From Ophiura sarsii (taxonomy: Eukaryota > Echinodermata > Ophiuroidea > Amphilepidida > Ophiuridae), in NCBI GenBank assembly GCA_035610835.1, contig CM069442.1, positions 1,471,853 to 1,535,852 of the forward strand: a stretch of 64,000 nt of DNA. Reading direction: 5' to 3'. The first letter of the stretch is position 1; every line of letters starts with the position of its first letter. The position numbers and the translations under genes were made by a program. Below are positions 44,971 to 55,620 of the stretch, piece by piece. The notes under the pieces were generated by a model. The model saw nothing but the letters and a program-made list of their open reading frames with translations, was not told the DNA's origin and ran no database searches.

Positions 44971-46554
44971 CTGAAATGACAGAACAGAGTGACTTAAATG
45001 TGTAAGAATTATTAGATATATCGTCAGTGGTATTACACAGTGACGTATAGTGTATACGTCACTATGTAAAAACAAGATTTTAATTAGCTTTTTGTACACC
45101 AACTCATTGTTTTTGAATACCAATTAACTAATCAGTGTTTGGCTTTGTGACTATGTAAAAATAATCAAGGACGATAACGATATGTTATTACAAAATCGAG
45201 CACAGTTTATCATACATCGTTATGTAATACTACCGGCCATATTTCACTATAAAAGAACAATCACCGACAGATTTGTTATGAAATATCTAAAAAGTCAGGA
45301 AAAAGTTTCGTCTCAATATGAGAATGGTAATTCTATGGTGATATTAGTTCATACAACGAAAGTATGAAATCTTTGAAAATGCCTACAGAGAGTTTAAGAC
45401 ATTGATTCACTAGTTAAACGATGAAAAAGTGAATTATATCTTATAACAAAGGTCGAGGTTTAAGATATCGCACAATTTCTTAGTTACATTTAGTCAATAT
45501 CGTAAAAGGGTGAATTATCTATGAAATGTTTATGGAAAATTACAAGAAATTAAGGCAATACGAGATGGTATTTTATTGGTAGCACTAAATACAGTGAGAA
45601 AGTTTTGTGATTTGACCCAATATGAGAACAATGTCTGGAAATATTATGTGAAAGGCTGGCTTCATGTAAAAATATGTGAAGACGATTAATATCAAACTAG
45701 AATAAAGTGAGAACGGTGAAAAGGCTATGAATGAAAGGAAACTGTTTTAAAAATATTTTTGAATGAATCTTGATCACACGTCAATCCGATATTAAAGCAA
45801 TTTTACCTTTTATTTACAAATTGAGAGCTTGAAAAACTCTAAGTATAACCCTTTTTTTAATGTTACAATGTACGGAAATGAGGAACTTTATTACTAAGTT
45901 ATATTGGTCATGCAATAAACGCATCCGTATATTTATTCTTGTTATTCAAATATCTTCTCAGGTCACAAAGCAGGAAAAGTGTATAGACATCTCTTCCCAG
46001 CGTTATTGATGTGCAACGTCCTAGCAACTACAAAGTGAAAACCCTAGGTTCAGCGGCTCACATCAAAATACACCAAAAAACCCTTTTAAGGCCAGCGGCA
46101 CGGCTGTCAACACAACTACTAGATTTGAATAAAGGAAGACCGAGTTCCTGTCTGGTGTATACATATGAGCTAGGTAAATGTCCCTTTCGATTAGATTCCT
46201 CTACAAACGTTTCCCTAAATTGATCTTTTCGTCTCCCTTAAGTACCATGAACCATTCTTGTATCGATCTTACGTAGTCATTTTGCCTCTTCCCCTCGTAC
46301 ACTACTCATCCCCTTATATATTTGTATAGCCATGTACTTGATCCGCTATCACGTGATGTAGTTATATTGAAAATGATTTAATCATCAGCTGTATTTAAAT
46401 CAAAACATGGCGTGCATTCTTATCACTTGTTAACGCGCCGTTGATTTACTCGATGATAGGATATGATACGTCCTTAATTATGTACCCAATTAGGCTTAGT
46501 ATTACGCCAGTTAAATATTAAATTACTTAGTTTGTAACCGACAAGTACATTTGT
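44971..46554. other. intron or intergenic sequence
   Basis: The missing GPCR 5' exons were looked for here and not seen. Around 45045-45066 'gacgtatagtgtatacgtc' is a small palindrome. Confidence 0.45.
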
Positions 46555-47046
46555 CGTTTCGTCTATCATTATACCGGTTCGTCTGCGATATGTTCGTCAT
46601 AGACTATCTTTACCGGTACGGCAGCACTTATCTATTGATTATTACATGGTTTATTCAGCCTCAATATTCTGTCCATTGAATAGTATTTAATTTAAATCTT
46701 CAATGGAAACATTCTAGACACTTTACTATCGTCGGCTCGTATGGGTAGATTAAGAAATGTATATTTGATGAATTTAAAGCATTGCGTATTTCTTCTTATC
46801 TTCTTAAGGGAATTGAGTTAGTTTTACTCCTTGGTTATCATTGTTAATCTTCAGAGACATTTCTGATAAAATATTAGTCTGAAACAAATGAACAATTCAG
46901 TCAGTTTATGATTCTTTTATGTTTTTAAATGCTAAAACTGTTTGTGGTTTCCTGATATTTATTCCAAATTCACGGTTAACCTTGAACATCAACTGGTACT
47001 TATTCTAACAAGGATTTGTTACCCGTTACTTCTTTCTATACAAGGT

Positions 47047-47833
47047 GACAGTTGTTTTACCGTCACCTGGTACTCCTACTAATACCTGTTTTCACTCTGT
47101 TTATAATTTAGTTAAATGCACGATAAATTACAAACTCGATTACAAACACACAGTAAGGCGATGAAATAAAAATCCTATTTTACGGGCAAACGGACCTCTC
47201 TGGTAGGGTCGGCCGGTCGGGCATTTTCTTTCTGCATGGTTGAATCTGTTTGTCTTTCCAGACACGCAGTAAGCGTTGTTTTACCTTCACCTGGTACTCC
47301 TTCAAATACTTGTTTTCACTCTTAAGTTTACTATTAAGATTAATACACGATCCATTTTTTTCGTGACACTCTTTCAAGGCATTTTCAAAAACCTAGCCAT
47401 TGACAGAAGTAAAAGCGTCATAAACTGAGCAGAATAAGTCTACTGCGTAGCCTAGACTTTCTTCTGGCCCTCTCTTGGGCGCTCACTCTGGAGGAGTTAG
47501 ACGCGGACTACACAGTAACACCAGGTCTCGATGACGCTCTTGCACCAAGAGTAAGAGCAATACGGATGTAAGAGTTTTCAAACATTTCCCCAACATTTTC
47601 AAAACAATTGTATACTTTCTTTTAATTCGAAAAAATGGGTCGGTCGGGCCCGTATAACAGGTTTTGTGTTCGCGTAAGCATTGATTTATCGTTACTTGGT
47701 ACTCTTAAATTCACGGGTACCGTTGTCTTACCGTTACCGTGTACCATCTTTAAAAGACGGTCAACCCACCCATATATCGAGTAACCAATCAAATAAAAAC
47801 GTTTTACCCGTACCCGGTACTCCATTAAATACA
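47047..47833 (-). pseudogene. cluster of decayed Walker A (P-loop) coding fragments, copy A
   Basis: On the minus strand at least four short fragments encode a P-loop: QVLVGVPGDGKTTVTL (47047-47087), VFEGVPGEGKTTLTACLERQ (47250-47309), KMVHGNGKTTVPV (47716-47755, degraded) and AHVFNGVPGTGKTFLFDWLL (47780-47833). A fifth, more decayed copy spans about 47680-47712 (VNLRVPSNDKSM). Glycine, lysine and threonine of GxPGxGKT are kept in three of them. The phrase VFEGxPGxGKTTL is typical of NACHT/NLR and related STAND NTPases. Upstream of several copies the same 'agtgaaaacaag' recurs, so the repeated unit is longer than the motif. None is an intact gene. Confidence 0.55.
47390..47570 (-). pseudogene. 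duplicated fragment of the GPCR exon and its intron
   Basis: This matches 44455-44635 closely ('cttctggccctctcttgggc', 'ctcttgcaccaagagtaaga'). It covers the end of the TM5/ICL3 coding region and the first 70 bases of the following intron, so it arose by genomic duplication and not through RNA. The donor is destroyed (AAG|GTAGGC has become AAGTCTAGGC), and indels have appeared. It lies between P-loop fragments. Confidence 0.85.
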
Positions 47834-48564
47834 TGGGCAATGCTGTTTTCACGTAGCCTAGTTTTTACGACGCAAACTTAAAAGTATGTATTGCAGGAAG
47901 TGTCACAGACCGCCCTCTGGTTATATTGTATGCAATATGACGAGGTGATCTTCATGAAACAAGACGTTTTTACAGAGTCATTATAGAGCCACTGAAATAT
48001 ATTTGGTATAATTTTAAATAAAAAGTATAGAAACTATTCACATTTTTAAAGGTTTCATTACATCATACATGACATATGCACATAAGCATAAAACTGAGTT
48101 CAGTCGATTAGTTGCATCACATAATATCATTATCAGAGTGGGTATTATTTCTCCATGAAATTAAAGATTAGTTGACGAAGAAAAGATACGTCGTTCTACG
48201 AGTCCAACAGAGTGAATTGAAGATTTTTTGGTTTTTCAGTATCATTTAAAAAACCTCACAATTTTTTTTCTTCTTCAAATTTCGTTGTTAAAAATACCAT
48301 TGACGGTCTTTCTTTGTTAAATAACAATAACAAACAAAATATCGACGGACCGATATCTATCAAAAAGGTCCTGAAAGGGTTGAATTTCATTGCCTTAGAA
48401 CTATTCTGCATTTGATCAACTAGGATTGTACCTATTGGGAGACGTATCAGTGTTTAAATCACAAGTGTAAATAAAAACAACGAGAGATAATTCGATTTGA
48501 GTTGTCTAATATCCCTCCGAAGATCAACGCCGTAAGCAAATTCTATATGCAGCAATACCACATA

Positions 48565-49277
48565 CAGGGTGAATCAAACAAACGATTGTTGTTGTTTGTA
48601 TAAAGCGTAGTTAATCTAATTTATCTTCCCCAAATATAAAAGTAATCGACTGAAAAATTAGCAAATTGTGACGAGTTTTTTAAGCTGACAGTGTTTTTCG
48701 CCATTCCAATTGGATTTACACAGTTTTAATATTCATGTCTTAAAAGACATGAATATAACTTGTAGTACGATGAAATGGAGTAAGAGCTTACAAGCAAGGC
48801 GCCTGTAATTTATACAGGTTCCTGGCATATTGAATGAGCCAAAGATGGTTAAAACACTCTAGAAATAAATAGTTCAGATGATATACTTCACATACTAAAA
48901 ATATTGCACAATTAAAATGTTCTGAAGACAGTTAGTTTCTTGATAATTGCACTTAAAAGTTAAAAGTCAGATTTTAATTGCTTTCTCAGAGTTAAAGAAT
49001 TAATTTTCAAGAAAATGTTGACAATTGGCGTGATGATAATTACCATTTTAGCAAAACCAATTTGACTGTGTGAAATCCAATTGGTATGTTAAAATACGCT
49101 GTCAGTTTACAAGTTTGTTACAGTTTGCTTATTTTTCAGTCGATTACTTTCATTTTTTTGGAAGATATACTAGATTAACTACGCTTTGTACAAATATTAA
49201 CAATGTCATGGTTTAATTTACACATCAAGGTCAAATGGCCGTTCCAACCCGTGCACAATTTGCTTTAATTCACCCTG
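48565..49277. mobile_element. mariner-like MITE (CAGGGTGAAT ends)
   Basis: Inverted ends CAGGGTGAATYAAA with TA on both sides (48563-48564 and 49278-49279). Inner blocks such as 'aaagcgtagttaatcta' and 'aaagtaatcgactgaaaaat' are also mirrored, giving arms of about 150 bp or more. No transposase. Confidence 0.8.
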
Positions 49278-49279
49278 TA

Positions 49280-50479
49280 CATATAATATATGTAAATAAT
49301 AGTCTCTTTAGATCAAGAATAATTAAACGCGTGAATAATTTTAAACATGCCTTGTTGAATGCTATGATAGTGTGTGAATATTCTGATCAGACAAGAATTT
49401 GTTGGTGTAAAATAAGGAGATTTAGGAACTTTACAAAGTATACAATTATCTTATTCATTTTAGCCTCAGGCTGTGCAAATGTATTTTACAGAGCGATATC
49501 AGTAACATAAATCTGCAGTTAAAAATGTTTGTCTTTATGTGAGTGTTCGTTAAAAGATATTAGATTGCCGAATAAGGTTCTGCTTATTAAATAAAAAATA
49601 TTTACAACGAGAGAATCGCATTAAGCTATTGCTCTGCTATTCCGAAAATTCAATATAACATGCAAAAAGATGAACTATAGAATCCGTTAACATAATTAGA
49701 TGTTTAACCAAACAAATCCATGAGATGCTATAAACTAAGCATGGGAAATTGATCTGAAATTGGTACACTCTTGCTCGTAGCATTTTGAAATGAAGATAAC
49801 AGGGATAAAGGAAGGTAAATTAACCAAATTGTATTCAATTGCTGTTGGTTTTGTAGGGAAACATGATTTAAATGTAAATTCGTCAAGTATGACATCAATT
49901 CCTCATTATGTATTTCTTATTTTGAACTCCTTTGGGACAATGGAATGCGGATTACCCTTAAAGGTCAACCAAAATGGTAATTCATGTATGTTTAATCAAT
50001 GGAGGATATTGTATAAAAATACAAAAATAATTACCCTTTAATATTGCCCAGGAAACAAAATAAAGAGTTTCAAAAATTGTATAATGTGTATCTTACTGAC
50101 GATAGCAGGTTACAGTACTACCCAGTACTTACGATAGCAGGTTACTACCTATAACCCTGTACACCTATAATACGGCACAAGTTACTCAGACTCGCACACG
50201 GAACCTCAACAGGTCGATAGCATAAGCATTCATTGATAACTTTTGTTTGTTCAGACCTATCGAGCGAGTCCCAGACCCCAGTTGGGAGTGACACCTGTTA
50301 CGTAGTAACGCGTCATCCGTATATAGTTCATCCCACTCTAAAAAAAGAGCACTGGTAATTATGATTGGTTTTCACTTTTATGTATATCTTTTTCCCTGGA
50401 TAATATTTAAGAGTAATTACTTTACATTATATGTTTTTGAAAGTGCTCCATCCAGTAAAGCATACTTGAATCACCATTT
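49280..50479. other. unassigned sequence
   Basis: No coding exon or RNA gene recognised. 50090-50150 contains a short direct duplication of 'acgatagcaggtta'. Confidence 0.5.
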
Positions 50480-50596
50480 TGATTGACCTTTAACATTTTT
50501 CACGCGTCTCCTAGATTTACCATATACAAAACAGATTTCTCAGAAACCTTTACCAACTTTCAAAGTTTTATCTTAAGAATTACTGAACCCATCCCA
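50480..50596. repeat. truncated copy of the 'ccacgcgg' repeat
   Basis: 'catatacaaaacagatttct' and 'agaattactgaaccca' match the repeat at 42.61 kb. The copy stops where the CACTGCAAAAAC composite element begins. Confidence 0.65.
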
Positions 50597-51258
50597 CACT
50601 GCAAAAACTCCGGTGTTAAACTGCAACACTGAGCCGGTGTTACGCTCCTGGTGTTAATGTTGGTGTTAGGTCAACACCATAGGAATAACTGATGTAACAC
50701 TTCTCATGGTGTTAAATTTCTTGTGTTAAACTTGGTGTAAGAATAACTCCCATGGGTGTCACTATTCCACACATGCGCACGGGGGTGGGTTATATTGGTA
50801 TTTTAACACTTTGGATTGTATATTTATACATTTGATCTAGTGATTCGATCTGCAACATGCACCATTCCATAATTAAATGGCAAGTAAGAACATTAATTCA
50901 CAAAAACGTTCAAGTTTTAATAAATTTGAACTATGTTGAACAGTGAAATATGTTATTTGCAATCCCCGCCGGTGAATGTCCTTGCTTATTTTTCGTTGGG
51001 ACATTCGCCGGTCGTTGTTATTATTTGTTTGTTATATTGTCTATTGTAAACACCGTGGGTTGGTAAACTGCTTTATATTATATTATATATATGATATAAA
51101 ACATTATTATATGATTTATTTATTCAGTTTCCTCTTGTCATCACGTTTGTGATCCCTGCGGTGTTTGGCCAAATGTCTCATGTTATCGTGCTGTGTGTAT
51201 TGTATAACCCCGTCGCTTATTCACTTAGCACTGATTCAAATTGCCGTTTATCAGCAAG

Positions 51259-51330
51259 TTATCGGTGGCCTAGTGGTTAAGGCGCCCGTCTAGAGATCGG
51301 GAGACCGGGGTTCAAATCCCCGCCGGTGAA
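51259..51330 (+). tRNA. tRNA-like gene, unit 1, apparent anticodon AGA
   Basis: The 72-nt segment folds as a cloverleaf. Acceptor TTATCGG pairs with CCGGTGA (two G-U pairs), followed by discriminator A. The D arm is GCC...GGC, the anticodon loop is CTAGAGA, and the T arm is CGGGG-TTCAAAT-CCCCG. The A box (TGGCCTAGTGG) and B box (GGTTCAAATCC) match Pol III consensus, and TTTTT follows 12 nt after the end. Two oddities: the 31-39 pair is T-T, and anticodon AGA predicts serine, yet the variable loop is only 4 nt and not a long arm. It may be a SINE head or an unusual tRNA. Confidence 0.55.
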
Positions 51331-51612
51331 TGTCCTTGCTTATTTTTCGTTGGGACATTCGCCGGTGGTTGTTATTATTTGTTTGTTATATTGTCTATTG
51401 TAAACACCGTGGGTTGGTAAACTGCTTTATATTATATTATATATATGATATAAAACATTATTATATGATTTATTTATTCAGTTTCCTCTTGTCATCACGT
51501 TTGTGATCCCTGCGGTGTTTGGCCAAATGTCTCATGTTATCGTGCTGTGTGTATTGTATAACCCCGTCGCTTATTCACTTAGCACTGATTCAAATTGCCG
51601 TTTATCAGCAAG

Positions 51613-51684
51613 TTATCGGTGGCCTAGTGGTTAAGGCGCCCGTCTAGAGATCGGGAGACCGGGGTTCAAATCCCCGCCGGTGAA
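51613..51684 (+). tRNA. tRNA-like gene, unit 2
   Basis: Identical by eye to unit 1, including both promoter boxes and the downstream T5. Confidence 0.55.
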
Positions 51685-51966
51685 TGTCCTTGCTTATTTT
51701 TCGTTGGGACATTCGCCGGTGGTTGTTATTATTTGTTTGTTATATTGTCTATTGTAAACACCGTGGGTTGGTAAACTGCTTTATATTATATTATATATAT
51801 GATATAAAACATTATTATATGATTTATTTATTCAGTTTCCTCTTGTCATCACGTTTGTGATCCCTGCGGTGTTTGGCCAAATGTCTCATGTTATCGTGCT
51901 GTGTGTATTGTATAACCCCGTCGCTTATTCACTTAGCACTGATTCAAATTGCCGTTTATCAGCAAG

Positions 51967-52038
51967 TTATCGGTGGCCTAGTGGTTAAGGCGCCCGTCTA
52001 GAGATCGGGAGACCGGGGTTCAAATCCCCGCCGGTGAA
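51967..52038 (+). tRNA. tRNA-like gene, unit 3
   Basis: Identical by eye to unit 1. Confidence 0.55.
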
Positions 52039-52320
52039 TGTCCTTGCTTATTTTTCGTTGGGACATTCGCCGGTGGTTGTTATTATTTGTTTGTTATATT
52101 GTCTATTGTAAACACCGTGGGTTGGTAAACTGCTTTATATTATATTATATATATGATATAAAACATTATTATATGATTTATTTATTCAGTTTCCTCTTGT
52201 CATCACGTTTGTGATCCCTGCGGTGTTTGGCCAAATGTCTCATGTTATCGTGCTGTGTGTATTGTATAACCCCGTCGCTTATTCACTTAGCACTGATTCA
52301 AATTGCCGTTTATCAGCAAG

Positions 52321-52392
52321 TTATCGGTGGCCTAGTGGTTAAGGCGCCCGTCTAGAGATCGGGAGACCGGGGTTCAAATCCCCGCCGGTGAA
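52321..52392 (+). tRNA. tRNA-like gene, unit 4
   Basis: Identical by eye to unit 1. Confidence 0.55.
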
Positions 52393-52674
52393 TGTCCTTG
52401 CTTATTTTTCGTTGGGACATTCGCCGGTGGTTGTTATTATTTGTTTGTTATATTGTCTATTGTAAACACCGTGGGTTGGTAAACTGCTTTATATTATATT
52501 ATATATATGATATAAAACATTATTATATGATTTATTTATTCAGTTTCCTCTTGTCATCACGTTTGTGATCCCTGCGGTGTTTGGCCAAATGTCTCATGTT
52601 ATCGTGCTGTGTGTATTGTATAACCCCGTCGCTTATTCACTTAGCACTGATTCAAATTGCCGTTTATCAGCAAG

Positions 52675-52746
52675 TTATCGGTGGCCTAGTGGTTAAGGCG
52701 CCCGTCTAGAGATCGGGAGACCGGGGTTCAAATCCCCGCCGGTGAA
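52675..52746 (+). tRNA. tRNA-like gene, unit 5
   Basis: Identical by eye to unit 1. The unit's trailing sequence is cut at about 52880, where the right flank of the composite begins. Confidence 0.55.
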
Positions 52747-53292
52747 TGTCCTTGCTTATTTTTCGTTGGGACATTCGCCGGTGGTTGTTATTATTTGTTT
52801 GTTATATTGTCTATTGTAAACACCGTGGGTTGGTAAACTGCTTTATATTATATTATATATATGATATAAAACATTATTATAAGTATTTTATTGTTAAAGT
52901 ACTTCAACTTATCTAACATTAATATTTTAACACCAGAAGGTGTAAAAAAATAATATTTTAACACCAGAAGTGTAAAGTTTTTAATGTTTTAACACCAGAA
53001 AGTGTAAAATTGTTACTGGTGTTGTCATATTGTAACACCCATTGGTGTTATATTTAACACCAACGTTGTAACACTAGTGATGGTGTCATTTTAACACCAG
53101 GTGGTGTGGTCCTATAGTGAATCCGTACTGGTGTTAAATTTAACACCGGTGGTGTTAAATTTAACACCACAGTTTTTGCAGTGCAGGCGAGGTGTATAAC
53201 AGAGGTGTATTAACCCTGTCCCTAGATACGTGTCAGTGGGGATGGAACAAAGAACAGGAGGAGGGGGTTAAATAAAAAACTAAACGAATTAT

Positions 53293-53376
53293 GTCCGCCG
53301 GCCTGGGGAATTGAACCCGCGCAGGAACACGGGCCACCGGCGTGACAAGCGAGCTACATCGCTACCCAGACACGAT
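53293..53376 (-). mobile_element. tRNA-derived SINE head
   Basis: The minus strand carries 'gggtagcgatgtagctcgc' followed by 'cgggttcaattcccc', a perfect B box. The product has no balanced cloverleaf, so this is a SINE or tRNA pseudogene. Confidence 0.5.
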
Positions 53377-54155
53377 GGGAGGGGGTTGGGGGGGGGGGGG
53401 GGGGGCTTCCCAGGCTAAATGATCGAATACCATATATACTCGGGTTTTAGTGCTACATGATATAGAACTTGTGCGCGCGCAACCCAAGTGCTGCTGACTG
53501 TGTTGTTGCCGTGTGGTGTAGTAGGGTTAGGGTTAAGCAAGTCGTGTGGGACTTAACATTTACGTTGTAATTGCATTTTATTGCGAGTTGTGTACAGGTA
53601 GGGATGGGATTTCCTCTGTTTTTCCTCTTTTCCTTTATTGCGTTTGTTGAATGTGTTATATACACAACGATCTTGTGTAATATACATGTCAAACACATGC
53701 AAATACGACGTCAAATATGTTTGTACTGGGTACACATTGTCTCCAATTTAGTATTGACATTGACTTCTTTTAACAAGGTATATGGGCCAAATTCAACCTA
53801 CTCTCCCTCTATCATATTTAGTCTATGTATTATTGACTGATTAATCACCATTGTTAGGGGGATATGCACTGTTTTATTCCGTTCTTGAAAAAATGACTGA
53901 ATACAGATAAGGGTTTAGTCTGATATAGGTTGATTTGTCATTATCAAGGAGATTGGGTTATCCAAATTGCATAATAGACATATTCAAACTGTAAATGATA
54001 CGATATAGATCATATCTGATTGATTTTGTTAAATTAATTATTTTACGGTGTGCAACATACAAATAATTTTATACAAAAATACACTTTTACATTTAAAAAG
54101 TAATATATAGACTCGGACAAACTGGCGAGAATTAAATTAACAAAGACCTTAAAAA
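53377..54155. other. unassigned sequence
   Basis: An 18-G tract lies at 53388-53405. No gene recognised. Short overlapping frames on both strands near 53450-53840 show no domain. Confidence 0.5.
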
Positions 54156-54158
54156 TAC

Positions 54159-54226
54159 ACAGCCTCGAACCCGGTCCCTCTCGCTATCGCGGCGATTGGT
54201 TACTCCACTAGGCTACAGGGACTGTA
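54159..54226 (-). mobile_element. tRNA-derived SINE head
   Basis: The minus strand reads 'ccctgtagcctagtggagta' (A box TAGCCTAGTGG) and then 'gaccgggttcgaggctgtg' (B-box-like), then T-rich sequence. A (GACAA)n/(GACGA)n microsatellite follows at 54278-54325. Confidence 0.55.
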
Positions 54227-54949
54227 GCTAAAAGTTAACATGTTAACACAAAATTGTAAAAAGACAATTAAACAAATACAGACAAGACAAGACAAGACAA
54301 GACGAGACGAGACGAGGCAAGACAGACATGTGAGAGAGAGATATTTACAACCATCTGATTTAAGGTATCTTTTGCTACACATTTGCTGCCTTCGATAGTT
54401 TCGTGTTCAATCTGTATCGTATGAAATAATACGGATACTATCAATACGTTAACATTTATCATGTATGTCCACTTGACAGACTTGACCTTACATTTGGGAT
54501 TGTAACTTCCTCAATAATCAACCATTCTTAGGGTGTAATATCTCAAATTTAAGAGGAGAAACTTTTCAACAACTTTATATAATTTAATATGTTTATGTAG
54601 AAATTATACTTTTTGAGTTATCAGCACATTTATTACCTGGTCAGTTACTTATTGTGTTGACTGTATACCCAAACTATATTAAGTGGAAGTAAGAAGTCTA
54701 TTAACGTAGTAAATCAGACCAGTAAGTATGTGTTTTACATCTCGGGACATAGATAGGTGAGGAAATATGCTCACAAAATTCAATGATATGTAATATTGTA
54801 AGGGTTGATAATATTAGGCCACACTCTATGCAAAGTATAGTATAGGATTTTGTTTTTGTTTTATTGTTTGTTTTATTTTTCAATATTGTCATCGCAGCCA
54901 ACTGGCTGAATTGTAACAACATTACATACAAATCAAATACATTAATAAA

Positions 54950-55160
54950 CAATGCAACGTCCAGGCAGCAGCTAAATCAGCGCCAAGTTGCGACATAAAC
55001 CAACATGAACAAACATACATAACCCCTATATAGTAACCCCCAATAGGCAATGTAGACTAAGTGCCTTGCCCAAGGACACAAACACATTGGCACCAGCGGG
55101 GCTAGAACTCACGACCTTATGATTATGAGACCGGCAACTACTCCACTGGACCACACGTGC
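54950..55160 (-). mobile_element. SINE with a tRNA-Met-like head
   Basis: On the minus strand the head reads 'gtggtccagtggagtagttg', then 'ggtctcataatcataaggtc' with a CAT anticodon-like loop and 'gtgagttctagcccc' as a worn B box. The body contains 'tgtccttgggcaaggcactt', a core shared by many animal SINEs. No intact tRNA is formed. Confidence 0.65.
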
Positions 55161-55384
55161 TCTAAAAGCGTTTTATCAACGCTTTGTTTTTTCTCCATAG
55201 ACATTCAACTATATATCGTTTGTAAAAGTTCTAACAAATTTCAGTTCAGCTTGTACGTGTTATTATTAGTAGATATCAAGGAGAAAGAAATTCCTTCACA
55301 TCAGGGAAAAAACGAGATGTGTCTGTAAATAATCTTGACAGAAACCAATCTACAAACATTTCCTCACCAGGTACTCATCACTTT

Positions 55385-55620
55385 ACATGCGGCAGGCGTC
55401 TGCAGACGATAGTTCCAAAATTGAACAAAATATTTCAAAAAAGTCAAAATTATTCAATTTCATCATAATATTTGGAATCACCATAAGAAATGCATTAAAA
55501 TAAGTACAAACATGACTCGTTTTGATTCAGTAATCCTTGAGATAGACTTTGAAAATTGGGAAAGGTTTCTAAAAAATCTGTTTGTATATTGTAAAAGTAA
55601 TAGCCGCGCGGAAAGTGTTA
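55385..55620 (-). repeat. 'ccacgcgg' dispersed repeat, copy 3
   Basis: Inverse of the 42.61-kb copy; shares 'ggcaggcgtctgcagac' and 'gattcagtaatccttgagat'. Confidence 0.7.

Larger units (their letters stand above)
50960..52880 (+). repeat. 354-bp tandem array, about 5.4 units
   Basis: The period is exactly 354 bp, measured from 'ggtggcctag' at 51264, 51618, 51972, 52326 and 52680. Units look essentially identical; the only difference noticed is 'ccggtcgttg' in the first against 'ccggtggttg' later. The first unit begins inside the tRNA-like 3' half. Such homogeneity implies recent amplification or gene conversion. Confidence 0.95.
50597..53187. mobile_element. composite TIR element enclosing a tandem tRNA-like array
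   Basis: Ends CACTGCAAAAACT are inverted at 50597 and 53187. Next to each end is a zone dense in 'ggtgtta' and 'taacacc' (about ten on the left to 50760, about fourteen on the right from 52925). These include perfect palindromes such as GGTGTTAAATTTAACACC. The core (50960-52880) is a 354-bp tandem array, five units of which contain a tRNA-like gene. No clear target duplication and no transposase was found. The superfamily is not assigned. Confidence 0.7.

Noticed and set aside
51259..52746. Ordinary functional tRNA-Ser gene cluster
   Set aside because: The anticodon would fit, but the short variable loop and the T-T pair in the anticodon stem do not fit a serine tRNA. Kept only as tRNA-like.
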